Assembly: GCA_004009845.1 (NCBI GenBank)
Contig: RMBW01000037.1
Coordinates: 186,001-250,000 of the forward strand
DNA from: Davidsoniella eucalypti
Taxonomy: Eukaryota > Ascomycota > Sordariomycetes > Microascales > Ceratocystidaceae
Length of the DNA: 64,000 nt
Direction: 5' to 3'
Position 1 is the stretch's first letter. Every line of letters starts with the position of its first letter. Positions 46,346-55,221 of the stretch are shown piece after piece. Made by a program: the position numbers and the translations under genes. The notes beneath the pieces were generated by a model that saw nothing but the letters and a program-made list of their open reading frames with translations, did no database searches and was not told the DNA's origin.

Positions 46346-48904
46346 TTGTCTTCGGGAAACCGAGTGTTAGATCGCCTCAAGTTTGATCCCGGGAATTGCG
46401 GTCCCGTGCCGGGACCAGGAGCTCTTCCTGAAAGCGTGCGAAAAAGAATCCGCCAACCTCACATCTGGACAGCTGTCAACCCCGGAGGGGCTGGACGAAG
46501 AAGCTCGAAGGATCACTCAAGTACTGGTCCGAGTTCTCGATGAGTCAACCCCAAGGACTGCTGGTAGAGGCGTTGGGAAGCGCTGGTGGAACGATGCCTG
46601 CAAAGCCACAATCCAAGAGGCACGACGAGCGAAAGTTGCTTGGAGAGCGAACCGAACAGCTCTATTCTTCAAGCTGTATAAGGCCAAGCGCAAAGCCTTT
46701 CGCCGAGAGGCACGAAAAGCTAGGCGGGAAATGTGGCAACGGAACATAAAAGCCATCAACGAGCCAGGAGATGTGTTCAAGGCATTGAATTGGACTCGTG
46801 CCAGAGCATCCAGCATGCCACCTCTGACTTCAAGCAGTGGGACAGCGTCCACATCTAAGGAAAAGGCGCTGCTTCTCTTGGACACACACACCCAAGCAGA
46901 GGAGGCAGAAGAAGAAGTCTCACGCAGGGGAGAAACCCAAGTAGCTAGGCCCACACGAGAACTGGAGGAGCTGACTGAATCGGAAGTCAGAAACGCTATC
47001 TTCAAACCGGGAAACACGGCCCCTGGGCAAGATGGCATCCCCAACAGTGCCTGGAAGTTGGCATGGAAGGTCTTAGGGCCAAAAGTGACAGCACTTTTCC
47101 GAGGCTGTCTGGAAGTTGGCTGGCACCCCAAGGTCTTCAAAACGGCCTGCCTGGTGGTCATACCAAAGCCAGGCCGTGACAAATCGCTCCCAAGAAGCTA
47201 CAGACTGATCTCACTTCTCTCAACTTTGGGAAAGGGACTCAGAGAATTGTAGCGCGAAGACTAGCGGCACAAGCCATTGAACTAGAGATCATCCCCCGCA
47301 CATATGCTAGCGCAGTACCAAGAAGGGCAGCTACGGACCTCACACTGTTGCTAGCAGACAAGATTAAGGGACGATCCAAGTATGGAGAGATAACCTCTTT
47401 TGTCACCTACGACATCAAGGGTGCCTTCGACGCCGTGAAACGGGGCAGGCTGGTTCAAAGGCTTAGAAACCAAGGCTGGCCAACGTCAATAGTCAAATGG
47501 GTGGAATCTTTTCTCACCGGACGGGAAGTTTCCCTCTCTATAGAAGGAGACCAACCGATCACCAGGAAAGTCGGAGGCAGCCTGCCACAGGGCTCGCCGG
47601 CCTCACCCATCCTGTACATGCTGTACATGACGAGCCTACATGCGGCGGTTTGGGGTCTGGCCTACGCTGACGATGGCCTCGTTTCGGTCTCATCTAAGAA
47701 CATTTCAGTTAATGTGGAAACCATTAATGGAACCCTGAAAAGGATAGAGAAATGGTGCAGGGACAATGGTCTTTCGCTAGACTGGGACAAAACAGGACTG
47801 TTACACTGCCGAACAAGAGGATGCTCCTCCATGAGTCCAGTTACGCTACCCTGTGGAGTGCTACTAAAGCCTTCCAAGTCTCTAAGGTGGCTAGGTGTAT
47901 GGTGGGATTCCGGCTTCAACTTTTTGGAACACGCAAAGCAGGTCACTGCTAAAGCCAAGAGAACCACGAACGCACTCCGAGCTCTCTCGGGAGTGTACAG
48001 AAGGGCAGGACAGGGTCTGGCTGGGCAGTCTTTTATGAGGGCATCAAACTCTGTGAAGGTCTAGGGTCATGTGGCTCGTTACGAGAAGTGGCCGACACGG
48101 AGGCCCATTGCTGCAGAAAATGCAGTCCAAGCGGCCATCAAGCATGCTCCTCCCGATGCAGGCAGTCTATATCTGTGCCTTGACAATTTGGGTGTTGCAC
48201 AACGCATTTCCAATATGGCGGGTAAGAATGGAACTTCTCAAGAGGCTGTCAACAAGATCCGAAGCTTACTCCATGAGTGGAAAGGAGGCACTGAGCGTGT
48301 AGAGCTAGCGGTCGGTGGCATCAGATGGGTCCCAGGGCACACTAATGTTCCTGGCAACGAGCTAGTTGACAAGTTGGCGAAACAAGGGTGTACGAGCAAT
48401 ACTAAGCTTGTGGACCTCGACCGCGACCATATGTCCCTTGCTTCCGCCCACAGATGGAAAAACGCACAGCTGAATGCCGACTTCAAGTCATGGATAGCGG
48501 AGTGCGAGCCTAGAAAGCACCTTGAGGTTCGTTTTGAAACAAAGACTGTCTACAAGGTGGACTGGTTTAAAGACCAGCACAGATCTACAGTGGGACGGAT
48601 CCTAACTGCCCGGACAGGCCATGGCGACTTTGCGGAGTACCATGACCGGTTCGAACATACGGATGCAGAAAGAAACTGTCCACTGTGCCATCAACGGAAG
48701 GAACCTTTCCATCCCTGGGCGTGCCCCAGAAATAAGAGACCACTCCGGACCAGCTTTGTCCAAAAGCTACTTAGGAAAGAGAGCTCATGCAAGTATCTTG
48801 CCAAGAGACTAGAGGTGAAATGGAGGCACTACAGAGCCCATGCGCCTAGAGAAGAAGCCCTATCCGCGGGCCAGACAAGTACGATGGAGGGGGGAAGTGA
48901 CTGA
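46346..48904 (+). mobile_element. Broken Tad1/I-type LINE (RT plus RNase H ORF2 remnant)
   Basis: The coding remnant is in several frames. 46383-47252: linker before RT, then fingers motifs NTAPGQDGIPNSAWKLAWK and VVIPKPGRDK. A frameshift near 47235 leads to the second frame up to 48064, with palm motifs TYDIKGAFDAV (first catalytic Asp), GGSLPQGSPASPILY and the catalytic LAYADDGLVSV. Around 47995 the end of RT and the start of RNase H are missing: SGVYR runs straight into a frame reading GSGWAVFYEGIKL. From 48071 the RNase H remainder shows LYLCLDNLGVAQ and WVPGHTNVPGNELVDKLA. A C-terminal LINE tail follows with GRILTARTGHGDFAEYH and CPLCHQRKEPFHPWAC. The AP-endonuclease part and ORF1 are absent (5' truncation). 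It cannot be functional. Its 5' limit coincides with the tRNA-Arg 5' end. Confidence 0.88.
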
Positions 48905-49198
48905 GGAGGATTTGGGGTGGGGTTTGTTTCTGTTTTTCCTATTTACTGTTCTATGTTTCTGTTTTCCTTGTTTTATATGCCTTCGTAATATACTATATTA
49001 GGCAGGAGAAGACGGTCGCTCTTTCCTAATTAGTAAAAATCTAGCAGAAAGTGTATGAATAATCAAAATTTCAACTATTTTCAGTCATTAATCGCGTTGT
49101 TATTTTAACCTTCACTTTAACCAAAACATACATCGAAATTTCATCAAATAACAAAAAACAAACACAGATTTCCAGAAACACACCAAAAACGAGAAATA

Positions 49199-50667
49199 TC
49201 AAGCTACATCAATCCACCGTTTCATCATCTTTGCCCGCAAATCCTTGCGGGCAATCGCCATCCACAGCGTCGCGTTTTTACCCTCATTTAGCTTTTGAAA
49301 GCAGGTAATAAGCTCATCCTCCGTGAAATCACCACTGTACGCCTCTTCCATCTCTTCTATCGCCAGCTCCAGATGCGTCTTTACAGGCGCTTTGAGGTTA
49401 TTCACCGCGCCACTGAGTATCGTCGTGGCCTGCAAAATCGACACATTCTCAGCTGCCAGTCGGGCTGCCTTGGCACCACGTCCGTTGCCCAGCGGTACCT
49501 GAAAGGTACTTCTTTTGCCCGCAGTTGTTGCTTGTGGATCGAGGTACATATCAGGATCTCTGAGGTCGAGGGCCCTCTTCTGGCCACGGTTGCCGCCAGC
49601 CCCAGAACCTATGTCGATGAGAGGAGGGAAAGCCAGTGGCACATCTCGAAGAAGTATTGTGGAAAGCCGACCACTCTGGGGCTCTTCATCTTCTTGCGTC
49701 TCGATATCTGACTCATCCACAGTGATTATACCCGTCTCTTGCGTTTGGAGATGATTACCGCGATGCCCAAGCTCCGAAGCACTGGCAATGTGAACCCCGT
49801 TGGCTACCTCTGCCGAAAAAACACCGCGATACACCGACAAATCCCCTAGAGGTGTGCTTTTTAGCCAGTACACCCTCTCTTTGTTATCGCCATATTTTTG
49901 GAAAAACTGCGCCCACTTCTCTTCACTTTCGCATCGAATCAAGCCCGTTTGGTGGTTATACGAAACACCTGAAGACTCAGCAAACTCCAGCCACACTCGG
50001 TAGCGTTTTTTCTCCCTATCGAATTTATCCCGGGTTTTTTTTTCAGTGAGGTGGAAGAGTTGGTGAGGGTATCGCGACTTCAGACCAGCCAACACCTCCA
50101 AATGAGCGTCCCTCATAAGAGACGTTTTTCTGGGGTTCAAAAGGCCGTTTTTCTTGCACTCCAAGTACAACTCCATCATCGTCGCCGTCATATTAGTGGT
50201 GAAAGAGATTTTTTTTGGTGGTGCAACTTGTGAGGCCGACGGGGTACCTCCGACAACGTCTTCATCTGCAGTGTGTACAGTGGTGTCGGGAGGGCAAGGA
50301 GAAGTACCGAAGTGGCTGGGGCTGTTTGGGTTGTTGGCCAACGTAATAGGGGTGTCGAGGATCGTGATATTCCGGGCTGGCGTGGCGAAGGCGACATCAA
50401 ACGGCCGAGATAAAGACACGATGTCTTCGACGTCCGAATCGTCGTGCGAATTTTGGCCGTCCATGTCGGACACTGGAGACACTGACTCTCGCCAAAAGCC
50501 GATCGATGCCAAAAAGGAGGTGAGGGTGCGTCAGAAAAGAGAATCCTTAGCTCTTCTACATCGACAGAGCTGTGGCGAGATGGCGATGACTCGTCTGTGA
50601 GAGGTGCAAATTCGATATCGTCGTCGATTTCCTCTTGCGAGGCGTGATTATCGTCGAAATCGGCCAT
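49199..50667 (-). pseudogene. Myb/SANT-like (Myb_DNA-bind_3-type) protein gene with one apparent frameshift
   Basis: The minus-strand start ATG at 50667 opens an acidic N-terminus (MADFDDNHASQEEIDDDIEF). After about 51 codons the reading must shift by one base at a T5 run (A5 at 50511-50515) to continue into a 437-codon frame ending at 49199. The main frame holds a Myb/SANT-like domain around frame residues 105-215: TMMELYLECKKNG, FHLTEKKTRDKFDREKKRY, WLEFAESSGVSYNHQTG, and EKWAQFFQKYGD. A C-terminal helical region ends WMAIARKDLRAKMMKRWI. Such proteins bind DNA and are often linked to transposons or their domesticated derivatives. The coding region is otherwise intact, so either a recent pseudogene, a sequence error in the T run, or a start inside the second frame is possible. 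It lies tail to tail with the LINE. Confidence 0.65.
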
Positions 50668-51741
50668 AAGGATTATAATCTGTATAGAAAACTCATACAA
50701 AATAGCATCGCAATTGCCTCAATTTCAAAGTCAACAAAAAGGGGCTGGGAATTAAAAAAACAAGGGTACGTCTTCCTATCGCATATTACATCTGTTATTG
50801 AATGTACTAGAAGTATACCATTGAAAAGGTACATCAGGCCAGTGCATAAATTTGTGTACATTCCCAATTTAGACATTCTTGCTCCCGAGCAATTATTGCG
50901 CCCATGCAAGAGATACGCATCACGCCCTAAATACAGTCAAACTAAGGCAGATGAGTGTACATTGTAAAATCGATTCAAGCGCAGCAAAGACCCACTTCTT
51001 CCTTGCAGTCTGGATGTACAAGTTGTGCATATTGATGGACACCTAGTTCAGCTATGCTAGCTATTGTTACACACTGCTCAGACCCAGAAATAAAAATGGG
51101 GTTTTTTGTAAGTAAAGTAAATTGAGCTTACCATTTGCAGTATCCGCATTAGACGTCATAGAGAAGATTCCGTGAATATTTTGTGTACATCATCGCCGTT
51201 TGGAATTTTATATGAATTCCAATTGGAAAAAAGTACGATTTTGAAGGATAATAACGCAAAAACGGTGAATCGAACCAATGGCTTTTTTATAGCAGGAAAG
51301 ACCAAGAATTGGGCACTATTCGTCTGAACATAAAGCCGGCAGAAAAACTTGCTTAGTAAGACCGCCCATAGCATATACAATTAAGTATTAACGATGCTAG
51401 AACTGTCCCGAACATATACACAAGCCATTTGTTGTCTTAGCGGAGGGGGGGGGGGGGGGGGGGGACTTTCAATTACTTGTTAGGTATCCTAAACTGGGTG
51501 GCATCGTACAATCCTAGTGATTCAATGGAACGTTCAGGAATCTTGCTAATACAACTAACTAGTTTAATCTATCTGAATATCAGCTACTCTTGTCCAACAA
51601 TAACGCTGTATCTGTAGTTCTAGGGCACACTGAGATCTTGGATAGGCTGCTTGAACAAGTAAAGTAATAAAAGTGTGTGCAAATTTACCAAAAGAGTTCG
51701 GTACCTCGATGGTACCTACATCTCTTGCCGCCGTCTCGGTC
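50668..51741. other. Intergenic region with poly-G tract, no gene seen
   Basis: AT-rich spacer. The only striking feature is an unbroken run of 20 G at 51445-51464. Confidence 0.5.
51445..51464 (+). repeat. Poly-G homopolymer, 20 bases
   Basis: Twenty G in a row inside AT-rich DNA. Length is prone to error in sequencing and replication. On the minus strand it is C20. Confidence 0.8.
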
Positions 51742-51789
51742 GTGTTCTCTTCTCTTGGTGTTCTCTTCTCTTGGTGTTCTCTTCTCTTG
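51742..51789 (+). repeat. Three perfect copies of a 16-mer
   Basis: GTGTTCTCTTCTCTTG occurs three times head to tail, followed by a partial fourth copy. It lies at the left edge of a GC-richer block (51700-52250) of unknown origin that may be part of a mobile element. Confidence 0.75.
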
Positions 51790-52207
51790 GTGTTCTGTGT
51801 CGTCGGTGTTGTCGTTGTGTCCCTTCATCCACCATATCCTCCTGTGACCCCCCCCTATTCCTGTCCTTATCCTTCCCTTCCGGCTCATTCCATCCACTGG
51901 GGCGCCCCATCTTATCTTCATCATCCTCCTATCCATTCTCCCTCTTCAGAGTGTAGGGTGACTTCTACGAGTTTGTCCTGAGGTTGATCATTCCCGCCTT
52001 GGAGCTAAGCGGACCAGGTTTGTTAGGTTTATCGCAGAGCTCCATCTCGCAGAAGCCGACACTCTACACCCTCTAAGTCCGTCTAAGTCCGTATGCGTGC
52101 GAGTTGGTTGGCAGCCCAATTCTTGTTCCTAGCAAGGATTGGTGGGGGGTGCCAGGAAAGCGGTGAGTGGCCTAAGCGGTGAGTGAGGCCACTCCGGTGT
52201 TAATATT
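51790..52207. other. GC-richer block of unknown origin, no gene seen
   Basis: Composition differs from the AT-rich flanks. Contains AGTCCGTCTAAGTCCGT and two copies of AAGCGGTGAGTG.GGCC close together near 52158-52190. No domain found in any frame. Confidence 0.4.
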
Positions 52208-52241
52208 CAGCTAGGAACTGAACCATTAGACCATTCCCGTC
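52208..52241 (-). other. Possible tRNA 5' half (Glu-like) joined to repeat DNA
   Basis: On the minus strand a short head is followed by box-A-like TGGTCTAATGGTTCAG and TTCCTAGCT, closely resembling the acceptor, D arm and 5' anticodon stem of tRNA-Glu. The tRNA-like sequence ends at the anticodon loop and no T arm follows. Could be a truncated tRNA gene or a reverse-transcribed tRNA half. Confidence 0.4.
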
Positions 52242-52369
52242 TTCCTGGCGAAAGGGTGACCTATAAATTAGTTTATAACACATGTCCATTGATCCGATAG
52301 GAAAAAGGCAAAACAACTTCAATTTTCACCACACTTGCGCTTTAGCTATGATTTTATTTTTAATTCAAT

Positions 52370-52445
52370 TTTATTAAGGCGGAAATGGAGCTCTTGATAG
52401 CTATGTAGCACCTCGGTATCCTAAGATACACCCATAGCCCTAAAC
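52370..52445 (+). repeat. Dispersed repeat copy, also at 11.7 and 52.55 kb
   Basis: AATTCAATTTTATTAAGG-like AT lead, then GCGGAAATGGAGCTCT, GATAGCTATGTAGCACC, and GATACACCCATAGCCCTAAAC. Confidence 0.5.
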
Positions 52446-52550
52446 CAATACTAGTATACAATGTATATTGACGCTGTAACGGCAGTAACCAAATATAATT
52501 AGCATTCTTGGTGAAGTATGTGTCTTTTTTAATTTTTTAATTTTTAATTC

Positions 52551-53240
52551 AATCTTTATTAAGGTGGAAATGGAGCTCTGGACAGCTATGTAGCAGAAAC
52601 GAAGGACTTGGGTGACAGCAAGGCGTTCATTGGACGCCAATGGATGGGAATACAGCCAACCAGCAGACGCCAAATCATTGCTGATTCCCTCCTTATGGGC
52701 ATGACCAGTGAACGTTTCCTACTCCCGGACCCCATGACGGACAAGCCGTGCCCAGAGTGCCACCAGACTGTCAAGTGGGCCCATCACCACAAGTGCCAAC
52801 GGACCACTGCCCGTGCCCGGTCAACTCACCGCCTTCACAACATGGTCTTCACAACATGGTTCGAAACTGCTTCCACCAAGGCTCTGCGCCAGTCAGGAAT
52901 CCTGTGCGACCTGGAACCCCACTTCAGGCACAACGAAGAGGAAGACTCCGGCCGACAAGCCGATTGGGGATTCGAGGAGGTTGGATTGCACAAGCTCTAC
53001 GACCTGACAATCATCACGCTTTACGGGGAACACTCCTCAAGGGAAGCATCTACCATTCTGAACAAGAGTTACAACGTTAAGATTGGTAAATGCCCCCCCT
53101 GGAAGCTGGCGAGCAGTTCTACCCCATAGTGTTCTCTCAGGGCGGATCGCTGGACCCGAGGTCTGAAACTACGTTCAAGATACTACAACAACGTATGTCA
53201 AAGACCACTTCAGCCTGGCTCGCCTGAACCGTGGGCATCC
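52551..53240 (+). pseudogene. 3' remnant of a LINE with a CCHC and restriction-like-endonuclease-type C-terminus
   Basis: The open frame after the stop at 52560-52562 contains the third copy of the dispersed repeat as coding sequence (GNGALDSYVA) and continues to 53129. Further on are FIGRQWMGIQ, a CCHC knuckle CPECHQTVKWAHHHKC (C-x2-C-x7-H-x3-C), a HRLHN motif, LCDLEP, RQADWGF and LYDLTIITLYGE. A one-base shift at the C7 run near 53092-53098 moves into a frame with EQFYPIVFSQGGS. The order CCHC, RH(D/N), EP, (P/A)D, D-x-T-[IV] and F-x-P-[IV]-V-x-S-x-G-G is what I know from C-termini of early-branching LINEs (R2-like and relatives) with a PD-(D/E)xK endonuclease. RT is absent, so this is a 5'-truncated, frameshifted relic. 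Family assignment is inference from motifs only. Confidence 0.5.
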
Positions 53241-53616
53241 TGATGGCTGAAACCCGAGTTGAGGCCCATTGGGTGACCCGAGGAGTGGCTCGAGAAGGCC
53301 GCATGGGTGACGGCGCAACACTCCCAGTCTGTCCCTCGGACTTGGGGAATCAAGACGAGGACGATTTCGCGTTGTAAGGAGGGCTTCCTGGCCTGAGGAG
53401 CATGTGAATGATGTTTTGATTGGGTGCTGCTTTATTTTGATGATTCTACAGCTGTGACGAGGTTTTTTCGCTCTTCTTGTTTCCTCTATATTGCTTTTAC
53501 TGCTTCTATCTACTATTTTCCTCTACTATTACCTTTCTTTGCTTTGCACTTATCGCTACATTTCAACCTAGTCTTTACACTTTAAAATTGCCAAAACAAC
53601 TTTAATATATAGGCAC
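53241..53616. other. GC-to-AT transition after the LINE remnant, no gene seen
   Basis: 53150-53400 is still GC-rich and probably element-derived (3' region). After 53440 the sequence is T-rich host-like DNA. Confidence 0.4.
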
Positions 53617-53710
53617 AACGTTAAATATCTGTCCGGTAGCCAACCCGGCGTCGTATGATCTTAGTAATTTAGGTAGACGTTAAATATAATCAAAACAAGT
53701 CAAATCAAAT
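53617..53710 (+). repeat. Dispersed repeat shared with 57.76 kb
   Basis: ACGTTAAATATCTGTCCGG followed by TAGCCAACC, and further on CGTTAAATATAATCAAA. A close match lies at 57762-57817. Confidence 0.5.
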
Positions 53711-53712
53711 AA

Positions 53713-53840
53713 ATTTTCGAGTCCGGTCCAATGAGTCCCGGTTTTTCTAGCCACAGTATATCTTATCCACTTCCACCCGTATCCTGTCCGGGTCCGGCCT
53801 TACGGGTCTCCATAGGATGCCTTCACTGTTGTTGTTATAT
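53713..53840 (-). mobile_element. Truncated copy of the tRNA-Ile-associated element
   Basis: Shares with the array unit TTTTCGAGTCCGGTC, TATATCTTATCCACTTCC, ACCCGTATCC, GTCCGGGTCCGG and TCCATAGGA.GCCTTCA. On the minus strand it is preceded by ATAACAACAAC and, before that, a tRNA-Ile 5' half. It represents part of the unit's 3' region. Confidence 0.65.
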
Positions 53841-53841
53841 C

Positions 53842-53880
53842 TATCAGTACGACGCTCCAACAAACTAAGCTAACCGAGCC
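53842..53880 (-). other. tRNA-Ile 5' half fused to the element
   Basis: Minus strand GGCTCGGTTAGCTTAG, then TTTGTTGGAGCGTCGTACT, is the acceptor 5' strand, D arm and anticodon 5' stem of tRNA-Ile(AAU) with a few changes. It ends in the anticodon loop (TGATA) and no T arm follows. An (AAC)n run precedes it. Too short to be a tRNA gene. Confidence 0.6.
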
Positions 53881-54851
53881 GTTGTTGTTGTTAAAAAGTT
53901 ACTTGGGGGTTTTTATTGCTAGTGGTCTTCTGTCTCTGATAGGCGTTGGCAGATTTATTGTCAGGTTTTCAACCTAAGGATGTTGCCCTTTCTGACCTTG
54001 TCTTTACTGTGACTATTATATTCATGATATATGTCTATTTATCACAAGTTGCTTTGGAAGAGTTTTGGTTGCTGATGTAGACGAAGCTGTTCTTCTTGTA
54101 TCAAGCTTCCGTAAACTACACGACAATCTTCTAAATGAAACTTTACTGCACCATTTGATACTATGATTGCTGGTATGTAAGAATGACAGATTTACAAAAA
54201 GTACAAAACTGAGAGATTTCCTGCAATTTGCCTCATCTTAGACGCTGAATACTATGCTGAATACTATCGTTCTCAAGGAAATCTCTATCTGCTTGCATAA
54301 AAAACTGGCCTAAGGCCAAACTATTGCATGATAGACCTTTGAGATAAGCATACTTCCGTTCGACAAAAACGTCATATAGCTAGTTCAGTATACTCTACTA
54401 AGGATTTCCACTAATACACACTCATAGGACTTTTTCTTGCTAGTTAGAAATTCATGAAGCCGTTATAGGCTGCAACATGGTGAGTTGAGCAATGAGTATC
54501 CTTTGCTCAATTCTTCATATTCTTTTGTGTATATTGCTATGGAGTGTGATATTATATTCCTGTAGTATCTCATCCTATACTTCGGAACCAAGATGTTTCC
54601 TGTTAAAAAAACTACATATGGCAATAAATTTAATGGCTACCTCCTCCAGTATCTTTGAATAGTGTGTATAAGTGCTCATTTGATGTTCAAGAAAATGGGT
54701 ACAAATATTTTGCCAAGGGTGGCAAACTCCACTTACAACTTCAACTAGTTAAAGTCGGGGAGCCAAGTCCTAGTAAATTATGACTTCATAACTATAGGAC
54801 TCTTTGTTAGGACTTTTTTCAGGACTTTTCTCAGGCCATACAATTCTTGAG
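53881..54851. other. AT-rich intergenic region, no gene seen
   Basis: No credible gene. The right end is the distal promoter of the secreted-protein gene at 55222. Confidence 0.5.
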
Positions 54852-54858
54852 TATAAAA
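54852..54858 (+). promoter_or_regulatory. Putative TATA box of the secreted DUF7029-type gene
   Basis: TATAAAA in context GAGTATAAAAAGACGG, about 200 bases upstream of the first leader splice donor, followed by a CT-rich leader and CAACTACC-containing repeats (54960-55015). Confidence 0.45.
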
Positions 54859-55052
54859 AGACGGTCTTTCTCCCCATCTAGGTGGTTTCTCTTTTCTCAA
54901 ACTTCTTCCTCAACAACAACTTTTGGTTCACTTGGCTTATACCATCCAAGCAATTAACACAACTACCTTCACACAACTACCAATCAACAGAACTACCAAT
55001 CAACACAACTACCTTCTCACTACTTCTTAAGTAGTATTAAAAGCTTCTTACA

Positions 55053-55190
55053 GTGAGTATTTGAATCCACTTCCATAATCTATCATCTCTATCATCACTA
55101 CCTTCTACCATCATAACACCGCCAATCATTTGCCCTTTCCCTCACCTTTTCATTTATTCATATTAAAGCACTGTTACTAACAATTCGTAG
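55053..55190 (+). other. Leader (5'-UTR) intron
   Basis: Donor GTGAGT at 55053, branch-site match TACTAAC just before 55182, acceptor TCGTAG at 55190. The exon after it carries the ATG at 55222. The near-perfect branch site makes this a good intron call. Confidence 0.6.
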
Positions 55191-55221
55191 CCTCATCTAC
55201 AATCTTTATATAGCAGTTGCA

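Noticed and set aside
51255..51285. GAATCGAACC resembling the complement of a tRNA T arm
   Set aside because: No acceptor pairing or D arm in the flanks at the right distance.
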